This document shows, one piece after another, positions 11,740-22,964 of a stretch of DNA of 64,000 nucleotides; positions within the stretch are counted from its first letter, which is position 1, and every line of letters begins with the position of its first letter. This DNA is from Tetrapyrgos nigripes (Eukaryota > Basidiomycota > Agaricomycetes > Agaricales > Campanellaceae): contig JAACJM010000300.1 of NCBI GenBank assembly GCA_013368315.1, forward strand, positions 1-64,000, given 5' to 3'. The notes below the pieces were generated by a model. It did no database searches and was not told the origin of the DNA. It saw only the letters and a list, made by a program, of their open reading frames with translations. The position numbers and the translations under genes were made by a program.

Positions 11740-12165
11740 TTACAGATAAAGTGAACCAGAAGACCACTCGGAATAAGCTTCCAACTGATTCTGATTGGGT
11801 TGGAAAAGCATGAGAATTCTTAGTCGAAAATAGGTTGAGCGTCGTCTGAAATAGCAGCACAGGGAGGAAGTTCCTGATATAAATGGTAAACGGTTGTGCA
11901 GGAAAAGGAAATTTAAAAGTGTCCAAATAACCGATTTACGCGCTATTAACTGCTTCATTCGTCAGTTTTTTGGGACCCACAAAGAGTACACTGATCATAT
12001 TATTGAGATCGTTGGGGGTCTGAGGTAAAACGTTAGCTGTTGAAACTTGAAATGGTGTTTGATTCAAATGTGCAAGCATTACCGTGGAGGTGGAGTACAC
12101 GCGGTTGATCTTTATTGAGCGAACCATGGAGACGCAAGACATGCACAGATTGCACATAGCATTTA
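11740..12165 (-). pseudogene. Helitron-associated coding fragment (DUF6570-like)
   Basis: Two minus-strand segments, 12157-11936 and 11958-11740, read TPNDLNNMISVLFVGPKKLT and then ARKSVIWTLLNFLFLHNRLP. They resemble the region of agaricomycete Helitron proteins upstream of the helicase, where 'V-F-V-G-P…RK-x-K-V-x-x-x-L-x-F-L-x-x-H-N' is typical. The frame changes between the segments and no Rep or helicase domain follows; the hairpin repeat begins within 100 bp. I see a decayed, internally deleted copy. The family call rests on remembered resemblance only. Confidence 0.4.
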
Positions 12166-12292
12166 ATCAGCCCACTGTTGGCCCACTGATATCCAAATTT
12201 CATAGATCAAACAGCAAGTGCCCCTAAGTCTGCAAACGCAAATGATAAAAAAAGCTGAGCTTGCTTCTACTAATGACTGTCTGTTCAAGTCT

Positions 12293-12293
<1 letters not shown>

Positions 12294-12343
<50 letters not shown>
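12294..12343. repeat. 50-bp poly-T (poly-A on minus strand) tract
   Basis: An uninterrupted run of 50 T. It could be the poly-A tail of a minus-strand retroposed copy or simple slippage. No flanking duplication or retrogene body is recognisable. Confidence 0.9.
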
Positions 12344-12345
<2 letters not shown>

Positions 12346-12744
12346 CCTTCTTAATTTATGTTTAATTCTATTCTTGACATTAACTGTACTTGTATTCATC
12401 TAGCTCTGTCTCTACCAGACTACTTGCAAAGTACAATGACTGTTTTGTACAATCTACTGAAGTGAAATAATCAGAGTTGGGGAAGAGGCTACAAAACCAT
12501 GGAGAAAGACGGAGAAGGATGGAATGCAGGTGACCTTGATGTCTCACCAAGTGTCAGGACTCAGGTGTAGATTGACCCAAGAGCGAGCACAAGACCACGT
12601 CCTCTCAAAACGCAGATGAACGAGTTATCACTAAATTGCAAAGTATATCACTGCGAAGCAGACGATAAGTACCTGCTGTTTCCCGAAAGTTTGCGGGAAA
12701 GGCATATGCATAGAACGATTTATTAGAAGAAGTGACATCCCCCG

Positions 12745-12870
12745 GAGATCTCCAGCGAGATTCAAACTCCGCTCAGCAGTGACGGCAGCTCCACTCGGTT
12801 GGACACTCCCTCTCCTCCCTTCGGTCAGAGTCGGGGACGGCGCACAGGTGCGCCACCCCCGACTCCAGAT
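12745..12870 (+). repeat. Direct-repeat unit ending in a two-tier hairpin
   Basis: 12745-12845 is repeated at about 13600-13694; both carry GATCTCCAGCGAGATTCAAA and CTCCACTCGGTTGG. Here the unit runs on into a nested palindrome: GAGTCGGGG, spacer, GGCGCAC, AG, GTGCGCC, spacer, CCCCGACTC, at about 12831-12868. The copy near 13694 stops inside the first half of that palindrome, where the outer arm begins. Confidence 0.6.
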
Positions 12871-13020
12871 AAGTAGTTTAGGCAGACTCATACTATTCAC
12901 AGATATGTTATATAACAAGTAGTTGTACAGACATTCATCACAGAAATAAGTATTGTTACAGGTTTACGAGAAGCAGAAGATAGATGAGGAAGAGAAACGA
13001 GTAGTGTTACAAGTTTACAA

Positions 13021-13323
13021 TTACAAGTCGACAACCTTGGGGAAAAAAATGAAAAACGGAATGACAAAGTTAACTAAGTAGGTGAAGAGAAGCAGTGATT
13101 CGGTATTACTGATAGAGAAATTGTCAACAACAAATCTAGCAATCTGTTCAGCTCGCGAATGTTTTGGTTGTTTATTGGGTGCATAGCAATCGATTCGACG
13201 TTGTATTTGACAAAGGTCCAGAACAGGCAATCGTTCCAAATGTTGAGACAAACTCTCAGTTGGAAGAGAAACAAAGATAGCATCAGCATCAGCAGCTTGA
13301 CGAAGGTAATCAACGAGTGTCAT
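13021..13323 (-). CDS. Small ORF, possible Helitron N-terminal remnant
   Basis: A 100-codon frame from ATG at 13323, preceded by a TATATATATA run at about 13364-13375 on the minus-strand upstream side. The product begins MTLVDYLRQAADADAIF and contains LPTESLSQHLERLPVLD and KHSRAEQIARFVVDNF. Agaricomycete Helitron ORFs often begin with a comparable Leu-rich segment followed by an SAP-like turn. It lies upstream, in orientation and distance, of the DUF6570-like fragment at 12165-11740. It may therefore be the 5' part of the same decayed element. Its function alone is unknown. Confidence 0.35.
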   Translation of the reverse strand: MTLVDYLRQAADADAIFVSLPTESLSQHLERLPVLDLCQIQRRIDCYAPNKQPKHSRAEQIARFVVDNFSISNTESLLLFTYLVNFVIPFFIFFPKVVDL

Positions 13324-13599
13324 GGTGGATGGTGATGAACGAAGTCTGAGATGGGGCGGATTGGTATATATATATCTATTTTTTTTCCAATTAGAACACT
13401 ATGGAACCGTGGAGAACAACGAAGAATTGGAACAAGTCACATGAAAGCTGTTCCCGTGGATTTTATTAATATCAATCATCAAGAACTGCGCGTACGACCT
13501 GGTATATACCTGACTGAAGCATGAAATAGTCCACCATGAGCAGCAAATACATAGCGTGAAAGAAGGCAACGACATCGTGCACAGAGAAAATGACATCAT

Positions 13600-13693
13600 C
13601 CGAGATCTCCAGCGAGATTCAAAATCCGATCGGCAGTGACGGCAGCTCCACTCGGTTGGACACTCCCTCTCCTCCCTTCGGTCGGAGTCGGGG
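13600..13693 (+). repeat. Second copy of the 12745-12845 repeat unit
   Basis: A direct repeat at high identity, ending in GGTCGGAGTCGGGG exactly where the right outer arm begins at 13694. This records an insertion or recombination breakpoint in the half-palindrome. Confidence 0.6.
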
Positions 13694-14096
13694 ACGTCAT
13701 TGTGAAGAATTACAGTTGCATAATGATTTCGGATTGCCTGAAGTGCGCAACGCCATCCACATGGCAAAGCGAACCATCATCAAGATGTGCATTTGATACA
13801 TTCTTTTTGCTTTGCGGTCGCTTTGCTCTGTGTTGCTATTAATATCTCTCTTTCGCTATTGTACTCTGCATGTATTTAGATGTATATGGTTGTGCTATTG
13901 GTATTCATTTTGGTCTTTGTATTCAGCATAGCAACGAATATCATATTCGTAAGATCTATCTATGTACAACTTGTAGATAAACCCTAATTACTTGGGCCCT
14001 TTAGGTTTGAACACTGGACGACTTGAAATGTCGGCTCCGTGTTGGCTTCCCGTGAGGAAGCCTGGTGCAGGCTTCCCATGAGCTTGCCTCCAGTGT
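13694..14096 (-). repeat. Outer inverted-repeat arm, right
   Basis: This is the reverse complement of 3807-4224, 403 bp long and without the 15-bp insertion. Together the arms could fold 3.8-14.1 kb into a hairpin with a loop of about 9.5 kb. Confidence 0.7.
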
Positions 14097-16440
14097 AAGC
14101 AACAGGGTGCGAGTGGTTTGACATCACTAAAACCTACCTACCCATATACCCCACAAACCACCCCATCTGGGTTCATGGACTGTCATACTGCCAAGGGTTT
14201 ATACCAATGATTCCTGGGTTGACCAACCCATATCATGCGTTGTCAAATCCCTGTCATATTGACAATGAGTTGATCAGGGATGGCGGGGTTGGTCAGGAAT
14301 GGGGAGGATTATCATGGATGATGGAGATGGTCAGGGGGTTATCAGGGATGGCGAGGCATTACCAGTTGGCAAGGGATATTGTGAATGATAAAGTCTCTGA
14401 GACTCTCGCTAAATGTGTCAAAGAAGAGCTATATTCACGAACATACATAGGTGTATAGTATGCTATAACTAAGGATAAGGGACAATAGTATCCAAACTCA
14501 CCTAATCAATATCTGGCCTCAAATGCCAAGCACACATCCACTCTGAACTAGGGCTCCTATCAGATTGGATGATTCAGTGCCATCCGAGCGATTGCTGCTT
14601 TGGATTCGGATGCAGATGGTGCTGCTCCTCCTCCACCATCCGACCAATCCAATGATGATCTGTGGATGGAGAGCCCAATGCTGGAGGTTTCAGAAATACT
14701 ATATGGTAGTATTTCGACTAGAAGTTCATCGAGTTGGGGTGTGATGTGAAATTTTTGGTTGACAGGGTGTTCTGACAGCTCCATGATGCGTTATGAGATG
14801 CTAAATGGCCAAAGGCCAGACAGAAAATTTGCCTTATTTGGCCAGGAAAGAGGGAAAAGGCATGATGGGATTGGCTGAGGTAAAGTTCAGACCTGTCACA
14901 TACAGGTTACAATTTGCAAAATCACCCAGTTCAAAGGGGTGCATGACACGTTTGATAGGGCTGGTGAGTGTAGTAGGTAGAAATGTAGCTTTCAATAGAA
15001 AACTACTAAAACCACACTAAAACGCTCAACAAGACTCCTTAAGTTTCGAAGGGGTCTCGGATGATAAGAGTATTGATGAGGGAAAATCAAACACTCTCTA
15101 GGATGTCCTCGGTAGGTGGGTAGTCAAGTGTATTCGAGTGTATTCAATCAAATGGAGATTCCTCCGTAATACTGCAAGTCTGCAGGTCGGGATTCCCCTA
15201 ATCACTTCTGAGATTCCTCAGTGCACAAAACTGCGAGTCCGCAGGTTGGGATTCCCCTGATCAAAATAAACTCTAAAACTCTTTCTCTGTTGTCACCCGA
15301 AGACGAGGTCTCTAGTGTCTAACAGGGGCGGGTTCTATATCTATGTATCTACATCTATTGTACTTATATACAGGTCCAACGAATTAAAGTAAAAAGATGA
15401 ATATGTATATAATTGCGGGCGCAACAAATAGTATATCTGTGGCGGTGGCTTGGAGCCTGAGCATATGATTTTCTATGCTTTGGTTTTCTTCTTTCTCTAC
15501 GGTCGAGTTTCCCTGAGCTCGTTTTTCAATCGTTCTTTATTTCTCCGTTGCCACAGTATTCATTTCCTTAGCGATAGGTCTCCGAGAGTCTCCAACGCAC
15601 TCCATTACTCAGGATCAAGGTTCAAGCTTTCTGTTGTTCACTTGTGATTCAATTTTACTAGCCTGGAGCCACAGCTCCATTGAATCCTAGACACATACTG
15701 TTCCATTCTCTAATTTCTTATCTTTTCTCTTGAGCTCATATCCCTGGCTTATTTTCAACTCCATTCCTTAGCTGCATTCAGGTGAGTGGATTTAGCAACT
15801 TGCAGTCATATCACTACTCAACATGGTTGAACACAACTGCCCCAACCCCACAATCATGCTTCCTGAAGGTTCAACTCTTGCATTCCTTGGCCGCCACTAC
15901 ATTCTTTATCTTATCTATCTGTTATGTGATCACAGATATACTATATAAGGCAGGTGAAACTCATCCAGCGATCATCTGAGTGGATGACCACTCTGGAATG
16001 GTTTTGGATGAGATAGATCAACTGCACAAGGATTCAAGCAAACACTCACAAAAGATGGGAAGCTGCAGAGAACTAGTTGATGCCAAAAGAGAAACTTATA
16101 AGATATAAAGACACTGAGAAAAGTGAGAGAATGGCTCACTGAAAACTTAAGATACCTAGACTAGCGTGTTTGAAAGAGCTTAGTTGAAAACATAGCAAAA
16201 GAGAACAAGAACTCACATTAAGAGGTGGCTATATGCACGTTGGCCATCTGAAAGATCTGAGATTCTAAATGAGAGGTTGAAAGGAAGTGGCAACAATAAA
16301 CACTGAGGGCAGGACAATGAGTGATATTACCAGCTTTTTTTATCCTGTCTTATCCTTGGATCAATAATCGACATACCTTAATGTCTCACAACTGCTCCAT
16401 TGAACCCCTGTGTTGCTAATTGGTTTTCTAATATTAGACA
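14097..16440. other. Intergenic, repeat-rich, no gene recognised
   Basis: No coding segment supported. 14180-14370 has repeated GTCAGGGATGG/ATCAGGGATGG and GGGTTGGTCAGG words. About 15165-15205 and 15226-15263 are two tandem units carrying AAG/GAG-TC-GCAGGT-GGGATTCCCCT and GATCA/AATCA. The sequence looks like remnants of non-coding repeats or LTRs. Confidence 0.4.
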
Positions 16441-19400
16441 TTGCGAATGGAGAGCATCATTTATGAACTCTTAACAGCACTCAAGCTCATAATAGAAGGT
16501 GGCTGACTCATGATTGGACACCAAGTCTGGTGCATGCAGCTGGTTCCAGATTCATTGCCTCATGATCCTGGCTGACTTTGGACTTGCTCTCTGGATCATT
16601 CTCTTTTGCTATTCTCTGTGCTCCATCTGGTTCTGAGGTATTTATAGTGGCACTTGAATACCATCTATTGAACCACAGCCAAAATGTCTCCAAAGTGTGT
16701 ACTATGCTTGTTTACTCAGACTGTCTATAATCTCACTCTGATACAGGAAATATCATTCAAATTCCAAGTCTCCTCTCTGTTTCATCAATGCTGAAGCTGA
16801 AGAAGAACAGGACAGAAGCGATGCATCTCCTAGTGAATTTGATGCAAATTTCAGTGAGTATTCCAAAGGCTTCAAATGCTGCTTTTTCCAACAGTATCTG
16901 GGATGTTCTCTGACTGCTTCAAAGACACAGAAAGAAGCTTTCATCAATGTTAAGCAAGTATGTTGTCATTTTTAATCATTTGTGTTTTCTGCCAATTTTA
17001 CGCGACAGGGGAAACAAGTTGTCATGACAGTCCTCACCCAGTGCTTTGGAGGATGAGCGACAGTCCTCTGCCAAAAATAGCATCAGCGAGGATGATTATG
17101 GTAATGGCAACAAAGCTTCAAAGAAATTGTCAGCTAAGTATGTGATTTATGATTCTCACTTCAGAGTCTGTAACTATCAACTTCTGCGTTGGACAGAGCA
17201 CGTGTCCCAACCAGAGTTCAGCCAAAAAGGTCCAGGATAGATGCTTTGGATAGGCAAAAATCTGTAAAGTGTGTGCGTTCTTCTTGCATGAGTCTTTTGT
17301 GACTGATCTAGCCAATAGGACACACAGTAAATGTCAAGGTTGTTGGTACATTCGATTAACCACCCAAGTCACACAGTTTGAGGACAGATACAAAGTGATT
17401 GATTGAGAGATAGAGATAGAGAAAGAGAAATGAGTAGGCTGACTATACTCTACACTGTGTAGTACTAGTACAGAGCGGAGACGAAGTGAATGAACTAAAG
17501 GACTAACTAGAATGTCTAGTGGTTTATATAGAAGAGCAATGAATAAGTGATAGGAAAAAGATAGGAGAAATAGGAGAAACATAGGAGAAAGTGGAGAAAT
17601 GTAGGGTAAAGATAGGATTGATGGAATGGAAGATTGATTGACAGTTATTATAGAGTTTGACAGGTCTTATAAGGTTTGAAGTCAGTAATATAAGGTTTAA
17701 AAGGTTTATCAGGGAAATGCAATAGACGAATGATCAGAAAATGGGTTCAATAATGTAGTAGAAGAGGAAGGAGGACAAAGAACTGTAGCAGTTTGTGACA
17801 GTAAACAGTCAAAATGGAAAGGCTGGGTGGAAATTTCTGATAATGAAGAACCAACAGTATCTTCTCGAAAGACACGAGATGAGAAGCGAGTAGCTTCCTC
17901 TACATTTTTTTGACCTTGACTGACCTCTAAATGCAATGCCCTAGAGATTTCAGTTCCAACTCAACACCATCTAAATCAAAGGATTACAAACACAAAGCCA
18001 ATAAGGCAGGGAAGAACAATGCTAAGTAAGTTGCTATGGCCACCATGTGCTTCTTTGCATAGAGTTTGAAATCATCAGTAGAATGCCATCCAATCACAAG
18101 TTTGGGTCATCAGCAATGATAGACAAATCTGATGGAGAGGATATCATCTCATCATCAAAGAAGAGCAGGCATCAGTCAGGGTACATTTGCACTTTCTGTT
18201 ACTGACTGCAGAATTGAATTAACGCTGATATTTAGAAGCCAGACTAATATGACTTCCTCTAAAATGAAGTCAACAATGGAAGGAAATGGAGATGTGGAAG
18301 TTGGCTCATTCAAACATTGTGTGTGAGTGCATACCTTCTTGATTTTTTGCCTTATCAACTGGGTGATATATGAAACATGCCTCTTCTAGGGAGAAGCATC
18401 AAGAGGGTGATCTTGTCAATGTACCTCCCTCAAGGAAGCGTGAGGAGTGAGCATTGATTATTTAACTAACATGTGCTTGCTAACTTTAGACTAGTGTCAA
18501 GGAAGAAGACAGACCTTCTAACAGTGAACCCAAAACCGACCACGAGAAACAGTCAGTCACTTAATTGTCATGAACATCCTTACCACATCAGCATTCTGAT
18601 ACTTCTCCTAGTAACATAACATTGGCTCCAAATGCCAAGAAGCTTAAAAGGTGACCCCTTAACATACCAAGTTGGGACAACACTAAAATGGACTCTAGCA
18701 GTGCTCCTCCACAGAAGCCTGGGTGAGTTGTCTAAGCTGAGACTTGTGGTATTGGCTAATAGTTCAATAATACCTGACAGCTCTTCAAAGAAGGCTAAAG
18801 TCACTGAGCCAGAACACCTGAACAAGAAGTATCAAGGCGAATACCTAGCCAATAAGTATAGCTATAATGACCATCCTAATGTTCTGTGAGTATTTCAGAT
18901 CTTTCACAAACTAGTTAACTTACCATTCAACAGGTATGGAAGGATCCGCTCATATAACGGCAACACTGATGAGATCAGAGTTGCCAGATTCTCAGATCTG
19001 TGTTGGGAGGCTCCAAAGACATTTCCAAGAGAGATTCAAAAGTAAGTGGATAGGCTCTCTGGTACGTCTTACTCCCTGACGTGTGTTCATATTGGCAGCT
19101 TTGGGTATGCTCTTGAACATCACAGTCAGATTTACAATGCTGCCAGAGCAAAACCTTCTCGTTTCAAATTGGAAAGCTTGGGTGTGGGAAAAGTGGGGGG
19201 AAAATTCTACTGTTATCTATGCCTGGAATGAATGCAAATATCGCCGTATTTCTGTTCACCAGTTTAGTCTTCACGTCTAACATCATACAGCCTGAAAAAT
19301 CTTCTGGACAAAAGAAGATTGAGCTCCTGCAATTTGAGCAAGAGCTTCAGTCTATGGCTAGTTTCTTTTGCTACATGCTCAACAAATTCAGCTTCATTGG

Positions 19401-19622
19401 ATTCGGATACCGAAATGGCATAGTTCGCTTTGTAACTATGCCTCCTTCAGCATCGGACAGTAAGTGCCTTGATACATTCTGAAACATACACTAACATTTG
19501 CCTCAGCGTCTAGTGCAATGGTAACTAAAGACGAGTGGGCCGTATCACAACAATCTGAAATAGAATCACAGATCCTGGTCTCTAACCTTTATTCCAAGGC
19601 AATGGACAAGAATGAGTTCTGA
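16441..19622 (+). pseudogene. Unrecognised multi-exon gene or its remnants
   Basis: A series of short segments with coding character and plausible splice sites on the plus strand. One near 17015-17135 ends SEDDYGNGNKASKKLSAK before GTATG. Lys/Ser-rich segments follow near 17950-18030, 18130-18330 and 18480-18840 (SSKKAKVTEPEHLNKKYQG). Segments near 18934-19040 (GRIRSYNGNTDEIRVARFSD) and 19100-19220 (FGYALEHHSQIYNAARAKPS) come next, then 19293-19460 and 19507-19622 (KDEWAVSQQSEIESQI, stop at 19622). The pattern suggests a disordered, basic N-terminal half and a folded C-terminal domain. I do not recognise the family, and frames are not all connected. It abuts the transposon starting at 19772 and shares its AT-rich composition, so it may be a transposon-associated gene. 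Confidence 0.35.
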
Positions 19623-19772
19623 TATTCTCCTTGATTTACTCCAAATTGAATGAAATCACTGTCAGTTCCTGTATATGATGGTCACCCAAGAAAAGGTGGG
19701 AACAACAAAGGATTTCAATTTACACTGAGGATTGGAACTCAATTGGATCACAGCCACTGTACACTAATGAGA

Positions 19773-19793
19773 CCCAATGAAAAGTCCATATGG
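19773..19793 (+). repeat. Left terminal inverted repeat
   Basis: A 21-bp sequence whose reverse complement occurs at 26116-26136 with one mismatch. Preceded directly by A and then ATGAG. Confidence 0.65.
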
Positions 19794-19980
19794 CGAGATC
19801 AAGCCAAAACAAGCCAAATAGAGCCAACACTCTCTTCCTCTCTTCTGTACCATGTCGGGTCAATGTCATTTGTTTCTCTTATCATCATATGACACTCTTG
19901 GGCTTCCTTCTGGCTTATTTGACTGTCTAACCATGTGAAAACTTCAAGACATTGGCTTATACTCAGCAAGACAGTGCTCT

Positions 19981-22873
19981 ATGGACCTGGAGCCACACAA
20001 GCACCCCAGGTGGGAGTACTACTGTGACTGCGAGGAACCAAGAAGAAAGTATCCCAAGGTACCTGGAATCATCATAAACTGTACAGGAAGGACAACGAAG
20101 ATGGAGAACCCCAAGGGAGAAGTCAAAAACAACAAGGAACTTCAGAGGTACATTTATTGTTCTGTATTGTATTTTACGCATTTCCATTATGTCTAGGACA
20201 AGCAAGAAGAAGAAGATTTAACCCAACAAAGGACTTCAGAGGTGTGTTTATTTTCTGTATCATATTTTACACACTCTAATGCTTTGATATTATATCTAGG
20301 ACAAGCAAGAAATTCCAGTACAGCAGAGCCCTCCTCCACCATTCCCTCCACTGTCCCCTCCTACTCATCCCATTGATCATGAAAATGGTCTGGATCATAT
20401 TCTTGATGATCTCATTCCCAACAACTCTCTGGAACCTTCCATTTCCTTTGGTCAAAGCAGGCTTGCTTCCCCTCATGTCAAGTCTCCAGGATTATATGAC
20501 CATGGGCCTGAGGGCAACTTAGATCATGGAACCTTTGCACGAGGACCTGCCAGCCATCTTGATGACAATGATTCTGAGGTGTATTCCAGTATAGAGGCTG
20601 TCAAAAATGCTCAGGAGTTTATTCATGCACTCCATGGAGCTTCTCTCGAACATGGTGACCTCAATTCTGATTCCCTCACTGCCTTGCAGAACCCTGCAGA
20701 TTTTGGGCTTGAGGTTGATCCAGACAAGGAGTGCATTCTTCTCCTGTGTCTTCACCTCTATCTCATCAAGTCACAGACTCAAAATGCCTACAAAGCGACT
20801 ATTGAGGCACTCAAACTTGCCTGGCCTGACAAGGAATTCCTTTCCTACAAGCAAATCTGACTCCGCACTCACAAACTGAGTGGGTTACATCCCATCTGAC
20901 ATGACATGTGCCCAAACAGTTGCATTGCATACACCAGCCCATATGCGAAGATGGACACCTGCCCAGAGTGTTCTACACCTTGTGAAAATGCTCAGGGACA
21001 CCGGCCTGTTGGGCCACAGGTTCAGGCCATGTGGAAGGATTCCAAGACAGCTCAGGCTATGCAGTCCTTTTACAGCAGGGCACAGAAGGCATTGAGGGAG
21101 TATGAAAGGGATGGTTGGCTGAAGGATTTTGATGATATTAGCTGCAGGAGAGATATTCTAGATGCAGTTCAGGACAAACGCATCAAGGAGGATACTACAC
21201 TGCTTATGATTTCACTTGACGGCTGTCAAGTATATCATAATAAAGTGTCAGACTGCTGGATCTACATATGGGTGGTTATTAGTCTTGATGTCACCAAGCA
21301 CTACAAGAAGAAATACATTCTTTTTGGTGCAGTCATACCCAGTCCCAACAAGCCTAAGAACCCCAACTCTTTTCTCTTCCCTGGGCTACACCATATTGAG
21401 GCTGTTAACAAAGCTGGTGGCCTTATGGTCTGGGATGCGCATTGTGATCAAACATTTGTGTCGACACTGCAGATGGGCCTGGGATGGTCTATTTCAATGG
21501 AATGGTCAGACATACTGGAAACATGTTTCCCAGAGACATTATGCACATCATACTCAACTTGACCAACCTCCTTATAAACTTATGGCAAGGGACTTTCTCC
21601 TCTGATCCAGATGATTCTAAAGCTCTGTGGGATTGGGTGGTACTCAAAGGGGATATATGGAAGGCTCATGGGACAGATGTTGCAAATGCAACTACATGTC
21701 TCCCTGGTTCTTTTGACTGCCCACCTCATAACCCTGCAGAGAAAATCAACAGTGGATACAAGGCCTGGGAATGGCTCTTGTACATATTTGGAATGGGTCC
21801 TGGATTACTCTATGGAGTCCTTCCCATGCCATATTGGCTTTCATTTTGCAAACTCATCACTGGATTCTGCATTTTCTACCAGAAAAAGATTTCATATGAT
21901 CAGGCCATCAACAGACATGCTCTCCTTACCACATCAAGGAGTTTGAAACACTTTACTACCAATGTAAAGTCTCGTGCATTCACTTCTGTCACCAAAGCAT
22001 ACACTGTCTCAATCATCTGGGCCCACCAATTGGATATTCTCAATGGCCTATGGAACATGCTATTGGGATCATCACTGGTCAAATCAAACAGCACTCCAAG
22101 GTTTATTCACACTTGTCTGAGCTCACATGGAAGATGTCTGAGCAGAACTCTTTGCAGATTATGGTACCAGAACTTGACCCAGACCATGGCAAAGACAGTA
22201 TACCTTGATATGCTATGGATCTCAATCATTCTTATATTTTTCTTCATCCCTACAAAACAAAATCCTACTGACTCAATGGACTCAAATCACAGGTTCTACT
22301 CAATTACATCAACACCAAGTATTCCAAAACCCTGATGCATCATGATCTGGACCTGGACATACACAAGTGGAGCCAGCTTCACTTGCCAAATGGTCAAGTT
22401 GCTCACTCTGTGTTTCGTGAAGAGAAGCTAAATGGAAATATTTGAGTATCAAGGAATGTTAAGGTAAGATGTGCGTCCATGCTTTCGAGAGCTTAGTTAC
22501 TGACACTCTCAAACAGATCACAGAGACAGACTCTATTAGATTTGGAGAGGTCCAGTACTATTTTGAGTACAATAATGATGGTATCAATGAGTATCTGGCT
22601 CTAGTATCCAGATACTTGCATCTAGATCCCTTATTTTTGGCAGCATCCTCTGGAACTGTTGTGTCCTGTCAGCACCAGGGACAGGATGTCCTGGCAGTGT
22701 ACTCTGTTAAACAGCTCACTGCAGTTATTGCCATGATTCCATACTTGAAGCTTTCTGAAGGGTTAATGGGTGCAGATTGGGAGAACTGTGTATTTGTTGT
22801 AGAAAAGCTGGGCCTGGACATAGCTGATGTGGGAGATTTGATTATAGAGGATACAGAACCTGCTACTATGTAG
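19981..22873 (+). pseudogene. Tnp2-like transposase (CACTA/EnSpm type), internally deleted and frameshifted
   Basis: Transposase of the plant/fungal Tnp2 family, expected to excise and insert the element. An N-terminal Cys-containing segment lies at 19981-20145 (WEYYCDCEEPRRKYPK). A long exon near 20301-20860 has LTALQNPADFGLEVDPDKEC. The characteristic block CPNSCIAYTSPYAKMDTCPEC is at 20909-20971. Later blocks include SFLFPGLHHIEAVNKAGGL and then FPRDIMHIILNLTNLLINLW, NPAEKINSGYKAWEWLLYIF and the C-terminal GEVQYYFEYNNDG…VVEKLGLDIADVGD (22469-22873). Breaks: a frame change near 20865-20905, another near 21470 and another near 21920. The text also jumps from the GMVRHTG segment straight to FPRDIMHI, where intact relatives have a long Cys-containing central region, so the catalytic core is partly missing. 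Certainly inactive. Confidence 0.75.
20131..20312 (+). repeat. Tandem duplication of an exon-intron unit
   Basis: 20131-20211 and 20225-20312 are diverged tandem copies. Each reads AACAA(A)GGA, then CTTCAGAG at an exon end, a GT…CTAG intron and GACAAGCAAGAA at the next exon start. The intron was duplicated with its exon edges, giving two similar introns in the transposase leader. Confidence 0.6.
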
Positions 22874-22964
22874 TAAGAATAAAATTAATGCTCTGCTCTA
22901 TACTCAAGCTAACAATGAGCAGACTTGGAGGTGAAAAAAAAGGTTGTGACAGTCACAGTGTGAT

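Noticed and set aside
12163..12403. Frames coding poly-Lys or poly-Phe
   Set aside because: They are only translations of the 50-bp T run.
13021..14100. Treating the whole 11.6-14.1 kb region as one complete Helitron
   Set aside because: No Rep or helicase motif, no clear 5' TC end and no CTRR after a hairpin; only fragments can be supported.
19762..19766. CACTA as the canonical left terminus of the transposon
   Set aside because: No matching TAGTG lies at the right end; the inverted match begins 11 bp further in and is flanked by ATGAG on both sides.
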